Part shown: positions 45,558-53,413 of the stretch, one piece after another
Position numbering within the stretch: position 1 is the stretch's first letter
Layout: every line of letters starts with the position of its first letter
Source of the DNA: Georgenia faecalis
GTDB lineage: Bacteria; Actinomycetota; Actinomycetes; Actinomycetales; Actinomycetaceae
Reading direction: 5' to 3'
Assembly: GCF_003710105.1 (NCBI RefSeq)
Contig: NZ_CP033325.1
Location: 1,240,001-1,304,000 of the forward strand
DNA: 64,000 nt
Position numbers and translations under genes: made by a program
The notes under the pieces: model-generated
What the model was told of the DNA's origin: nothing
The model's database searches: none
Seen by the model: the letters and a program-made list of their open reading frames with translations, nothing else

Positions 45558-47072
45558 GTGGACACGGTTCTCCTTCTCGGAGCACTCCCGGTCGTCATCG
45601 CCGCCGTCATCGTCGCGCTCATCCTGTTCATCGCGATTCGGCGCTCCATCCGCACCGTCGACCTCAACGAGGCCCTCGTCATCGTGGGCCGCGGCGACGC
45701 CAAGGGCGGCGGCCCCACCGGCAGCCTCGACGCGCTCCCCGTCGACGGCCAGGTCCTCGAGACCAAGGGACCGCGGGTCGTCATCGGTGGCCGCACCTTC
45801 GTCAAGCCGTTCTTCGAGTCGGTCACGAAGATCTCCCTCGAGCAGCGTCAGATCGCCCTCACCGTCGAGGGCGTGGACGCCAACTTCATCGGCGTCGCGG
45901 TCCGGGCGTCGGTGTCCTTCAAGGTCCGCGGCGACGCCGACGGCGTGCTCCGGGCGGCCCAGCGGTTCACGTCCCAGCAGGCCAAGCTCGAGCAGCCGCT
46001 CCAGCAGGCCCTCGAGGGGGCGCTGCGGCCAGTGCTGGCGTCCATGCCGGTCGAGGACATCATCAAGAAGCGGGACGAGCTCCAGCGCGAGGTGTTCCAC
46101 TCCATCCGGCCGGACCTGCACCAGCAGGGCTTCCACATCGACCTCGTCAACCTCGCCGACATCTCCACGCCCGGCTCGGACTACCTCACCAACCTCGGTC
46201 GCGCGCAGGCGGCCGAGGCACGCCAGGTCGCCGAGGTCCGCGAGGCACAGGCGCTCCTCGTGTCGGAGAGCGCGCAGATCGAGACCCGCGAGAGGGTCGC
46301 CGAGCGCCAGCGCGACCTCGCGCTCAAGCAGGCGGGCATCAAGGCCGAGACGGACCGGGCATCCGCGGAGGCGGAGGCCGCCGGGCAGCTGGCCCGCGCC
46401 GAGCAGGAGCGCATCGTCGCCGCGAAGGAGCGCGCCGCGCTGGAGGAGCAGTCGAAGGTGACCGAGCAGCAGCTCGACATCGACGTGCGCAAGCCCGCGG
46501 AAGCGGCCGCGTACGCCGCGGCGAAGGCGGCCGAGGGTGAGCGTGACGCTCGCAAGGCCGCTGCCGAGGCCGACGCGTACAAGCGCACCACGCTCTCCGC
46601 GGCCGAGCTCGCCGCCCAGCGCAACGAGGCGGAGGCCATCAGTGCCCTCGGCCACGCGCGCGCGGAGGCCGCGAGGGCCGAGGGCATCGCCACGGCCGAG
46701 GCGACCAAGGCGCAGGCCGACGCCCTGGCCCAGCAGGGCCGCGCCGTCATCCTCCAGCAGCTCGTGAACCAGCTCCCGGAGGTCATGCGCGCCGCCGCCG
46801 AGCCCGTGGGCAAGATCGACAGCCTCACCGTCGTCGGCACCGACGGCGCCGGTTCCGTCTCCAAGATCGCCGGCAACGTCCTCGGTGAGGGCGCGGCCAC
46901 CATCAAGGCCCTCACCGGCATCGACCTGGGCGCGGTGCTGTCCGGCCTGGCCGACGGCGGCGTCACCGCGAATGCGACCGGGGTCGCCGCCGGTGACGGG
47001 GGACGATCACTCGGAACTGACGCTGCGGCGTCGGGCGCGGCGGCGGACGGCGCGAGCCTCACGCGGAACTGA
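45558..47072 (+). CDS. Flotillin-like SPFH protein
   Basis: Membrane-raft scaffold protein of 504 residues. One N-terminal helix (VLLLGALPVVIAAVIVALILFIAI) anchors it; the SPFH/PHB domain follows (LNEALVIVGRG, RTFVKPFFESVTKISLEQRQI, GVDANFIGVAVRASVSFKV). A long Ala/Glu-rich coiled coil (about 215-420, EAEAAGQLARAEQERIVAAKERAALEEQ) then oligomerises it. The C-terminus is a Gly/Ala-rich tail. GTG 45558 has AAAGGA 7 nt upstream. The usual NfeD partner is absent here. Its tail contains half of a short duplication whose other half spans the stop. Confidence 0.93.
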   Translation: MDTVLLLGALPVVIAAVIVALILFIAIRRSIRTVDLNEALVIVGRGDAKGGGPTGSLDALPVDGQVLETKGPRVVIGGRTFVKPFFESVTKISLEQRQIALTVEGVDANFIGVAVRASVSFKVRGDADGVLRAAQRFTSQQAKLEQPLQQALEGALRPVLASMPVEDIIKKRDELQREVFHSIRPDLHQQGFHIDLVNLADISTPGSDYLTNLGRAQAAEARQVAEVREAQALLVSESAQIETRERVAERQRDLALKQAGIKAETDRASAEAEAAGQLARAEQERIVAAKERAALEEQSKVTEQQLDIDVRKPAEAAAYAAAKAAEGERDARKAAAEADAYKRTTLSAAELAAQRNEAEAISALGHARAEAARAEGIATAEATKAQADALAQQGRAVILQQLVNQLPEVMRAAAEPVGKIDSLTVVGTDGAGSVSKIAGNVLGEGAATIKALTGIDLGAVLSGLADGGVTANATGVAAGDGGRSLGTDAAASGAAADGASLTRN

Positions 47073-47095
47073 CGCTCCGGCGTCGGGCACGGCGG

Positions 47096-47123
47096 GCCGG
47101 CACCTCCATCGTGGGGTGCCGGC
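47096..47123 (+). terminator. Terminator-like hairpin after the flotillin gene
   Basis: GCCGGCACC (47096-47104) pairs with GGTGCCGGC (47115-47123) across a 10-nt loop, 24 nt past the stop, in the gap before the convergent RNase HI gene. Confidence 0.6.
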
Positions 47124-47251
47124 TCGCTGTGCGTGCTGGCGTGCGTGAGTGCCGGAGCCTGTGCGTGCCGGCGCGGGCATGGGTGCCGGACGCAGGTGGC
47201 GCCAATCCCCATGCCGGGGGCGGCCGCCGCGCCGACCACCCCCTTCGTGCG

Positions 47252-47938
47252 TCAGGCGGTGCCGCGCGCCTGGGCGTTGGCGAGGGCGTCGACGATCTCG
47301 TTGAACTCGTCGCCCGAGTGTCCGCGGACCCACTCGAACTCGGTGCGGCCGCGGCGGCCCTCGAGGAGGGCGTCGAGGCGCTGGACGAGGGCGAGGTTCT
47401 CCGGCGTCTTGCCGTCCCCCTTCTTCCACCCGCGGCGCTTCCACCCGGGCAGCCACTTCGTCGCCATGTCGATGACGTACTTGGAGTCGGCGCGGATGAG
47501 GACGTCGCCGTCGGGGCCGACGTGGTCGAGGGCCTCGATGACGGCGGTGATCTCGCCGATGTTGTTGGTGCCGTGGTCGAAGCGGCCGGCGCCGGTCTCG
47601 CGGGTGCGCTGGTCGACCCACGCCCAGCCGGTAGGGCCGGGGTTGCGGATGGCGGAGCCGTCGGTGGCGATGACCCGGTCGAAGGTGCTGTAGTCGGCCG
47701 CCGGGGGAGCGGCGGGCATCTCACCGCCCTGGAGGAGGCCGAGGACGTCCTCGGTGCGCCAGAGGAAGAACGTGTCACCCGCGCGGGTCTGGGACTCCTT
47801 GGCGAGGCCCCGGGTGAGGGCGTCGGGGGTGGCGGCGGGGCCGTCCTTGAGGCCGAGGGCGGTGAGCTGGGTGCCGACCTGGATGGCGGACAGCCCGAGC
47901 TGCTTGCCCAGGGCGGTCTGGGTGGACCATGCGGCCAC
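47252..47938 (-). CDS. rnhA: Ribonuclease HI with an N-terminal extra domain
   Basis: Degrades the RNA of RNA-DNA hybrids. The C-terminal domain (about residues 88-228) has the four acidic active-site residues: ATDGSAI, NIGEITAVI, RADSKYVI and NEIVDALA, with GWAWVDQ and HSGDEFNE. The first about 75 residues (STQTALGKQLGLSAIQVGTQLTALGLKD .. TFFLWRTEDVLGLL) are not part of RNase HI and resemble a small helix-turn-helix or nucleic-acid binding module. GTG 47938 has AGGAGATCC upstream. A function in R-loop or primer removal is expected. Confidence 0.88.
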   Translation of the reverse strand: MAAWSTQTALGKQLGLSAIQVGTQLTALGLKDGPAATPDALTRGLAKESQTRAGDTFFLWRTEDVLGLLQGGEMPAAPPAADYSTFDRVIATDGSAIRNPGPTGWAWVDQRTRETGAGRFDHGTNNIGEITAVIEALDHVGPDGDVLIRADSKYVIDMATKWLPGWKRRGWKKGDGKTPENLALVQRLDALLEGRRGRTEFEWVRGHSGDEFNEIVDALANAQARGTA

Positions 47939-48109
47939 GGTGGATCTCCTCGCGTGTTGCTGCTCCTGCTGGCCTCCTATCGTCGCCGATCGGCGGAGCG
48001 CGTTCCGCCACCGACACCTGTGACCACGGCCGCGTCGCGGTGGTGCGGCGCGGCGCAGTCGCGAACGGGCCGTCCGGTGCGCCGGCTGCTCGGGGCGATC
48101 TATAATCGC

Positions 48110-48526
48110 TCAGTCGACGAAGCGGCGCCCGAGTACCGTCACCTCGGACGTCTCGTACCCCAGCGCCTCGTAGAAGCCGACGACGTCGTGGTTGTCGGTG
48201 CGCACCATGAGCTGGAGCTTCGGGATCTGCTGATCCCGCACCCATTCCTCGCACGCCCGCATGATCTGCCGGGCATGGCCCTCGCCCCGGCGCTCAGGCG
48301 TGACGGCGACGTAGTAGACCCAGCCGCGGTGACCGTCGTGGCCCACCATCGCGGTGGCGATGAGGGCGCCGGCCGGTCCGTAGCCTCCGAGGACCGTCGA
48401 GTCCGGGCCGCGCATGGCCCGGAGCAGGTCGGACCGGGCGTCGTTCCACGGCCGGGTGAGCCCGACGGCGTCCCAGAGCGCCAGGGCGGCCTCGACGTCG
48501 TCGGGGGAGAGGGGGGCGACCTGCAC
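48110..48526 (-). CDS. GNAT-family acetyltransferase
   Basis: 138-residue single-domain N-acetyltransferase. The acetyl-CoA site reads VYYVAVTPERRGEGHARQIMRACEEWV (the R/QxxGxG/A motif is RRGEGHA), with the C-terminal VRTDNHDVVGFYEALGYETSEV typical of the family. The substrate is unknown; close relatives include YpeA-like proteins. The GTG start at 48526 is the only one consistent with the fold beginning. It lies 56 nt from the tRNA gene on the same strand. Confidence 0.88.
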   Translation of the reverse strand: MQVAPLSPDDVEAALALWDAVGLTRPWNDARSDLLRAMRGPDSTVLGGYGPAGALIATAMVGHDGHRGWVYYVAVTPERRGEGHARQIMRACEEWVRDQQIPKLQLMVRTDNHDVVGFYEALGYETSEVTVLGRRFVD

Positions 48527-48581
48527 GCCGATGACTCTAGGAGGTGGCTGCGCGCGAACGAGTTCCGGTCCGCGCGCGAGG

Positions 48582-48655
48582 TGCCCCAGGCAGGGCTTGA
48601 ACCTGCGACCGACGGATTATGAGTCCGCTGCTCTGACCGGCTGAGCTACTGGGGC
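48582..48655 (-). tRNA. tRNA with CAU anticodon (elongator Met, or Ile2)
   Basis: Read on the minus strand the 74-nt gene folds as a full cloverleaf: acceptor GCCCCAG/CTGGGGC, D-arm TAGCTCAGCCGGTCAGAGCA, anticodon stem around CTCATAA (anticodon at 48619-48621) and T-arm with GGTTCAAGC. CCA is not encoded. The CAU anticodon could serve elongator Met or, if modified to lysidine, Ile AUA; acceptor identity does not settle it here. It lacks initiator features such as the A1-C72 mismatch. Confidence 0.9.
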
Positions 48656-48701
48656 CTACGGCCTCACAGCCTAACGGCGCGGGGCAGAGATACCGTTGAC
48701 C

Positions 48702-49205
48702 ATGCTCAAGCGTCGCCGCACCGCCCGCCTGCCCGACTCCTTCGCCCGGCACCTGGACGGCGAGCGGTCGCTCGTCGCGGCCGAGCTCGCGGGGGACGGG
48801 TGGGCCGTCGTCACCAAGCCGGCGCTCGTCGTCGTCGGGGAGGAGGGCGTGCGGCTCCGGGCACCCTGGCACCACATTGAGAACGGCAAGTGGGACGGCG
48901 ACGCCCGGACCTTCACCATCACGTGGTCGGACCGCGGGCGGCCTGAGGAGGTCCTCACCCTCGCGGACGACGACGTCGAGCGCTTCACCACCAGCCTGCG
49001 TGAGCGCGTGCAGTCGTCGGTCATCCACGCCGAGACGCTGACGCTCGCCGGGGGGCAGGTGCGGGCGACCGTGCGGCGCGACGAGGACGGCTCGCTGTAC
49101 TCCCAGCTGACGGCGTTCGGGACCCTGACGGGGACCGACGACGAGCAGCGCCAGATCGACGAGCTGGAGCGCCGGGCGCGTCGCGCCGTCGGCCTGCCGG
49201 AGTAG
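48702..49205 (+). CDS. Conserved small protein of unknown function
   Basis: 167-residue soluble protein between two tRNA genes. It starts LKRRRTARLPDSFARHL, followed by a beta-rich part (SLVAAELAGDGWAVVTKPALVVV, TFTITWSDRGRPEEVLTLA) and a charged C-terminal helix (DEQRQIDELERRARRAVGLPE). I recognise no motif with a defined role; similar proteins are widespread in Micrococcales by my recollection. ATG 48702 is preferred over TTG 48696 because TACCGT (48691-48696) lies 5 nt upstream, a leaderless layout. Confidence 0.75.
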   Translation: MLKRRRTARLPDSFARHLDGERSLVAAELAGDGWAVVTKPALVVVGEEGVRLRAPWHHIENGKWDGDARTFTITWSDRGRPEEVLTLADDDVERFTTSLRERVQSSVIHAETLTLAGGQVRATVRRDEDGSLYSQLTAFGTLTGTDDEQRQIDELERRARRAVGLPE

Positions 49206-49286
49206 CCGACGGCTTGGCCGGCCGGGAGCGGCGAAGGTCACACTCCGGGGCTGCTGACCGGTTCGAGAGGGGTGCTCCGGTCCTGC

Positions 49287-49292
49287 TAGAGT
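49287..49292 (+). promoter_or_regulatory. -10 element of the tRNA-Asn gene
   Basis: TAGAGT lies 12 nt before the mature 5' end of the tRNA, a normal distance. A TTCGAG at 49262-49267 is a weak -35 candidate. Confidence 0.5.
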
Positions 49293-49304
49293 CGGTCCGC
49301 ACGA

Positions 49305-49380
<76 letters not shown>

Positions 49381-49565
49381 CGGCCTCAGCGCAGTTGGCC
49401 CGCATGAATCATCGGTAGTCCCAGGAGTCGGGGCGGTCGCAGTAGTCGCGACGCGAGCTGGCGAGCGGGGCGGACCCCTTGGCAGGACCGGGGGGCAGCA
49501 GTACCGTCGAGCAGGCCTGCTGCACTCCGGCGCGGCGGCTGCTCGTGCGTGCGGGGGAGGTCGCC

Positions 49566-50606
49566 GTGCTCTACATGTGGGTCGAGGCACTGCACTGCGT
49601 GGAGACCACCGACGGCCTCGGGGGCGACGAGCCGTACCTCGTCGTCTTCGCCGCCGACCTCGACGCACCGGCCACCACGCACCGCCGGTACGGCCCCTTC
49701 GATATGAGCGACGGCGATACCCGGCCGATCGGTTTCATCCCGTTCTGGTTCAACGACGACGAGCGTGAGCTGGCCTCACCCGACGCCGCAATCATCATTG
49801 CCGCCCTCATGGAGCATGACAATTCCAGCCCGTTCAGTGCGGGGGCGTCCGCGGCCGCTGCCGGAGCGTCCTCTATCGCGCGGACTCGCGGCGCCGCGCG
49901 CGACGTGCGGGTCAAAGACGCGATGGGACGCATTCGGCGGGGCCTCAAGGCGACGTTCACGGGCGCGCCGGACGACGACATCATCGACCTGCAGGAGCTG
50001 CGTTTCACGCCTGAAGACCTCGCGCTCGCGGAGACGGGGCGAACCGCCAGCCAGACATTGGCCTTTAACGGCCAGGGCGGTTCTTACACTGCGACATTCG
50101 GGACGCGGATGCGGGGGCAGACGAAGTGGCGGTTCTGCAACCACTGCTTTGCGATGTTCTACCAAGGCTTCACCACCGAGTTCATCCCGCGCAACGGCGT
50201 GTGCCCCGGCAACGGCGGCGCTGGCCACGTGGCCCAGGGCTACCGCTATTACCTGCCGCACGACCGGCCCGCGAGCCCCGCCACCGAAGCCGGTTGGCGG
50301 TTCTGCAACCGTTGCTTCGCCATGGTCCGTCCCGGCAGTGGACTGGGCTCCGCCCCTGGCGATCCGGGCACCTGCCCCGCCGGTGCGGGTGGTCACGAGC
50401 GGCAGGGCTTCCGCTTCAGCCTCCCGCTCAGCACCCAGGCCCCGACCGGGCAGGATCAGTGGGCCCGGTGCGGCCGGTGCCGCGTCCTGTTCTACGACGG
50501 GGACGCCCATCACAAGGGTGTATGTCCGGCCGGCGGCGCCCACGCACGAGCCACCACACTCCAAGGCGCCCCACTCGAGGCGCTGAAACTGGACTTCGAG
50601 CCCTGA
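49566..50606 (+). CDS. Unknown protein with three Trp/Cys ribbon-like repeats
   Basis: 346 residues, no signal peptide. The N-terminal domain (MWVEALHCVETTDGLGGDEPYLVVFAADL .. GFIPFWFNDDE .. AIIIAALMEHDNS) looks like a beta-sandwich or C2-like fold. The C-terminal half has three repeats of about 45 residues: WRFCNHCFAMFY..GVCPGNGGAGHVAQGYRYYL, WRFCNRCFAMVR..GTCPAGAGGHERQGFRFSL and WARCGRCRVLFY..GVCPAGGAHARA. Each has CxxC, a later CP and a His, suggesting a metal or carbohydrate-binding ribbon. The role is unknown. GTG 49566 follows GGGGGAGG. Codon use is a little less GC-biased than in neighbours. Confidence 0.75.
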   Translation: MLYMWVEALHCVETTDGLGGDEPYLVVFAADLDAPATTHRRYGPFDMSDGDTRPIGFIPFWFNDDERELASPDAAIIIAALMEHDNSSPFSAGASAAAAGASSIARTRGAARDVRVKDAMGRIRRGLKATFTGAPDDDIIDLQELRFTPEDLALAETGRTASQTLAFNGQGGSYTATFGTRMRGQTKWRFCNHCFAMFYQGFTTEFIPRNGVCPGNGGAGHVAQGYRYYLPHDRPASPATEAGWRFCNRCFAMVRPGSGLGSAPGDPGTCPAGAGGHERQGFRFSLPLSTQAPTGQDQWARCGRCRVLFYDGDAHHKGVCPAGGAHARATTLQGAPLEALKLDFEP

Positions 50607-50673
50607 CCGATCCAGCGGCGGTGGCGCGTGCGAACGGCCGACAGCGGCGCACGCTTCTGCCACGCTGATCACC

Positions 50674-51153
50674 GTGCAAGAGCCCGTGCCCTGGAGCGCT
50701 CCCCGCGCGCCGTTAGCCGGCCAGCCGTCCGGCGATGTGGTGATGCGGCCGAATGCGTGGCCGCACCAGGTGGCGACCGGCGCCGCCTTCGGGGGGATGC
50801 TCGTCCTTGCCTGGTTCGGCTCCCTCGGTGTGACGGTGGGTTTCGTGTTGATCGTCGTCGTCGTTCTCGTCGACCGGATGCTCGGCTACCGCAGCATTCC
50901 CTTGTCCCCACCCGGCACCACGCTGTCACCGGCCCGTCCGCTGCGTTCGGGGCTCTGGATGCTGGGGCCGCTCGTGGTGTGGCTCGTCTGCTGGAACCTT
51001 GTTCGGGGCACGATCCTCTCCGGCGGCGTGCCGCTGTGGGCGGCCATTGTCTTGGGTGTGGCGGTCGTGCCGCTGTGGGCCGTCGGCTTGCGGCGCGCCG
51101 AGGAGGTGCTCATCGCCCACAACCTGGCGCGGGCTCGGCAACAGGCCGGTTGA
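50674..51153 (+). CDS. Small membrane protein, paralogue A
   Basis: 159 residues with four hydrophobic helices and an N-terminus MQEPVPWSAPRAP. It is clearly related to the next gene: both begin MQEP, have LGYRSIPL/LGFRGIPL after the second helix, and end with GLRRAEEVLIA/GLRRADEVLIA. I do not recognise the family. GTG 50674 follows CACGCT by 7 nt, fitting a leaderless start; the upstream gene ends 67 nt before it. A duplication product of its neighbour. Confidence 0.7.
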   Translation: MQEPVPWSAPRAPLAGQPSGDVVMRPNAWPHQVATGAAFGGMLVLAWFGSLGVTVGFVLIVVVVLVDRMLGYRSIPLSPPGTTLSPARPLRSGLWMLGPLVVWLVCWNLVRGTILSGGVPLWAAIVLGVAVVPLWAVGLRRAEEVLIAHNLARARQQAG

Positions 51154-51214
51154 GCGACCGTCTTCGCCCGGTGATTGCCGTACGGCCAAAGGCGGTCCCT
51201 GGCACTCTGGCGCC

Positions 51215-51709
51215 ATGCAGGAGCCCGCGCCCGCCGGCGCCCCGAGAGAGCCGTACGCGGACCAGGTGCGCGGCGAGCGCGACCTCCGGATGAACCCACG
51301 GGGGTACTACCTTTCCATCGGCGCCGCGGCGGGCTCCACCGTCGTACTCGCGTGGTGGGGCGAGATCGCCGGCCTGGCGGGGGTCGGCCTGGTGGCCGTC
51401 GTCTACCTCGTCAATGCGCTCCTCGGATTCCGGGGCATCCCGTTGCGCGACCGGGAGATCCTCGTGGAGCACGGTCGTTCCACCCGGTCCGGGCGATGGA
51501 CTGCGCTTGCCGTGCTGCCGTGGGTGGTGTGCTCTTTCGCCGCTGCCAGCGACTACGTGGGCGACCGCCTGCCGTTGTGGGTGACGGTCGCCAACGGGCT
51601 CGCTGTCGCGTTCCTGTGCGCCTTCGGCCTCCGCCGGGCGGACGAGGTACTCATCGCCGAGATCCGCGCTCTCCGCTCAGCAGTCGCCGACCCTGCGGCA
51701 GGCGTCTGA
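51215..51709 (+). CDS. Small membrane protein, paralogue B
   Basis: 164 residues, four predicted helices, a tandem paralogue of the preceding gene with shared N-terminal MQEP, middle (LLGFRGIPL) and C-terminal (FGLRRADEVLIAEIRAL) blocks. The cytoplasmic end is predicted after the last helix. ATG 51215 lies 6 nt after CACTCT, again leaderless in layout, so each copy seems to have its own promoter. It ends 32 bp after the 3' end of the convergent MarR gene begins, so the two genes overlap tail to tail. Confidence 0.7.
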   Translation: MQEPAPAGAPREPYADQVRGERDLRMNPRGYYLSIGAAAGSTVVLAWWGEIAGLAGVGLVAVVYLVNALLGFRGIPLRDREILVEHGRSTRSGRWTALAVLPWVVCSFAAASDYVGDRLPLWVTVANGLAVAFLCAFGLRRADEVLIAEIRALRSAVADPAAGV

Positions 51710-52231
51710 GGCTCCCGCCGTGGTGACAGCGGCGATGGTCCGCGCCGCCTCGCCCAGCGCAACGAGCTGTTCGGGCGTCAGCGAGTCGACGACGAGGCGG
51801 CGCACCTCGCGGACGTGACCGGGGGCGATCTCCTTGACCTTCACCATGCCGCCGTCGGTGAGCCGCGCCTGCGTGCGCCGGCCCGCCTGGTCGACGGCGG
51901 GGCACCGCTCGACCCAGCCCGACCGCTCGAGCCGCGTCACCGCGTGGGACAGCCGCGACAGCGACCCCTGGGCGAGCGCGGCGAGATCGCTCAGCGCCAG
52001 CGCGCGGTCCGGCGCCTCCGACAGGGCCGCCAGCACGCTGTACTCGAACACGTTGACCCCGGCGTCGCGCTTGAGCTGGGCGTCCAGGGCGGCGGGGAGG
52101 GTCATGAGGAGCCCGAGCAGGGAGCGCCAGTCCCGCTGCTGGCCGGGCGTGAGCCAGGGCGCCTGCTCGGCCGGCGCCTGCTCGGCCGGCTCCTGATCAG
52201 GCGCGGTCGCGCGCGGGGTGTCGGTGCTCAC
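51677..52231 (-). CDS. MarR-family regulator
   Basis: 184-residue winged-helix regulator. After a 30-residue Ala/Pro/Glu-rich N-terminus come the MarR dimer helices and DNA-binding part: VNVFEYSVLAALSEAPDRALALSDLAALAQGSLSRLSHAVTRLERSGWVERCPAVDQAGRRTQARLTDGG. It diverges from the flavin reductase gene, and the 93-bp gap holds two TTGAACnnTCA sites, so it probably represses both genes and responds to a quinone, azo or electrophilic compound. Its 3' end overlaps the convergent membrane gene by 33 bp. Confidence 0.88.
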   Translation of the reverse strand: MSTDTPRATAPDQEPAEQAPAEQAPWLTPGQQRDWRSLLGLLMTLPAALDAQLKRDAGVNVFEYSVLAALSEAPDRALALSDLAALAQGSLSRLSHAVTRLERSGWVERCPAVDQAGRRTQARLTDGGMVKVKEIAPGHVREVRRLVVDSLTPEQLVALGEAARTIAAVTTAGASDACRRVGDC

Positions 52232-52252
52232 AAGGCCACTCTACCCGTCGAC

Positions 52253-52300
52253 TTGAACATTCACGTCCCTTGCGCGTAGGTTGCAAGTTGAACGCTCAAC
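52253..52300. promoter_or_regulatory. MarR operator pair in a divergent promoter
   Basis: TTGAACATTCA (52253-52263) and GTTGAACGCTCAAC (52287-52300, perfect 5-4-5 inverted repeat) share TTGAACnnTCA. The first also serves as -35 (TTGAAC) for the reductase promoter, with TAGGTT at 52277-52282 as -10 (18-nt spacing). The second covers the start site. Confidence 0.6.
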
Positions 52301-52324
52301 GTGCCCCACCAGAGGAGATCCTCC

Positions 52325-52966
52325 ATGACCGTGCTCCGTGTCGACGCCACCATCCAGGGCGACCGCTCCGCCAGCCGCGCCCTCGCCGACGTCGTGCTCG
52401 ACACGATCGTGGCCGCGCACCCACAGGTGCCGGTCGTCCGCCGCCACCTCGGCGAGGCGCCGCTGCCCGCGGACGCCTGGGCCGCCGCGATCTCCGCGAG
52501 CTTCACGCCGGAGGCGGACCGCACCGACGCGCAGCGCAACGCGCTCGGCATCGCCGCCGAGGTCGCTGCGGAGCTGCAGGCCGCGACGAGCGTCGTCCTT
52601 GCCATGCCGCTGTACAACTTCGGCATCTCGCAGCACGCCAAGGCGTGGATCGACCTCGTCATCGCGGGGGCGCCGCAGGGCACCCCGCTCCTCGAGGGCA
52701 CGCCCACGGTCCTCGTCACCACGCGCGGCGGCTCCTACGGCCCCGGCACCCCGCGCGAGGGCTGGGACCACAACACCGACTACCTCCGCCGGGTCCTCGC
52801 CGACGTCTGGGGTGCGGACCTCACGGTGGTCGAGCGCGAGTTCACGCTCGTCGGTGTCAACCCGGCGCTCGACGACTTCGCCGACATGGCCGCGCGCATG
52901 CGCACCGACGCCGAGGCAGCTGCGGTGCAGGCCGGCGAGGCTCTCGCCGCCCACCACGCCGCCTGA
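52325..52966 (+). CDS. FMN-dependent NADH:quinone/azo reductase (AzoR-like)
   Basis: Flavodoxin-fold oxidoreductase of 213 residues. It opens VLRVDATIQGDRSASRALADVV (phosphate loop for FMN), then AMPLYNFGISQHAKAWIDLV and VTTRGGSYGPGT, the two other FMN-contact motifs of the AzoR family. It reduces quinones, azo dyes or similar electrophiles, a detoxification role. The ATG follows GAGGAGATCC. The divergent MarR gene is its likely regulator. Confidence 0.9.
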   Translation: MTVLRVDATIQGDRSASRALADVVLDTIVAAHPQVPVVRRHLGEAPLPADAWAAAISASFTPEADRTDAQRNALGIAAEVAAELQAATSVVLAMPLYNFGISQHAKAWIDLVIAGAPQGTPLLEGTPTVLVTTRGGSYGPGTPREGWDHNTDYLRRVLADVWGADLTVVEREFTLVGVNPALDDFADMAARMRTDAEAAAVQAGEALAAHHAA

Positions 52967-53098
52967 CGGCTGCGCGGCACACCCGGCGGCGGCCGCGCGT
53001 CGCCGCCGGGCCGCAGCAGGCCAGCCCGCCGGCGAAGCCAGCCAGCCGGTCATCAGCGAGCCAGCTCGAGCCGGCAGACCAGCCCGCCGGCGAGCGAC

Positions 53099-53404
53099 TC
53101 AGCCGGTCGCGTCCGCCAGCCCGAACCGGGACGCGGTTCCGGTGATCTCGAGCAGGTCGGTGAGGGCCCGCGACGGCCGCACGAGCCGCATACCGGGGTT
53201 GGCGGCCTGCAGCTGCAGGAGGAACTTGAGCCCGGAGGAGTCGATGAACGTCAGGTGCTCGGCCACGAGATCGGCGATCGGGCCTGGCCGCTGGTGGGCG
53301 GCGCGGAAGCGCTGCACCGCGGCGAGGTCGACCTCGCCGACGAGCACGGCCTGGACGTTGCACCCGGAGCCGGTCAGGGTGATCTGCCCCGCGTCTTTGC
53401 GCAC
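53099..53404 (-). CDS. STAS-domain anti-anti-sigma factor
   Basis: 101-residue single STAS domain, as in SpoIIAA/RsbV. Its TFIDSSGLKFLLQLQ motif carries the Ser that an anti-sigma kinase phosphorylates, and VGEVDLAAV is the usual first strand. Dephosphorylated STAS protein sequesters the anti-sigma factor and frees a sigma factor. The gene begins 9 bp after the phytochrome-phosphatase gene ends, same strand, so it is the obvious substrate of that phosphatase. No RsbW-like kinase or sigma gene is in the window. Confidence 0.87.
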   Translation of the reverse strand: MRKDAGQITLTGSGCNVQAVLVGEVDLAAVQRFRAAHQRPGPIADLVAEHLTFIDSSGLKFLLQLQAANPGMRLVRPSRALTDLLEITGTASRFGLADATG

Positions 53405-53413
53405 CGCGTGAGT

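Noticed and set aside
48101-48106. Consensus TATAAT as a plus-strand promoter
   Set aside because: No -35 partner at the right distance and no plus-strand gene for about 600 bp. It is part of a small GCGAT/ATCGC inverted repeat after the GNAT gene.
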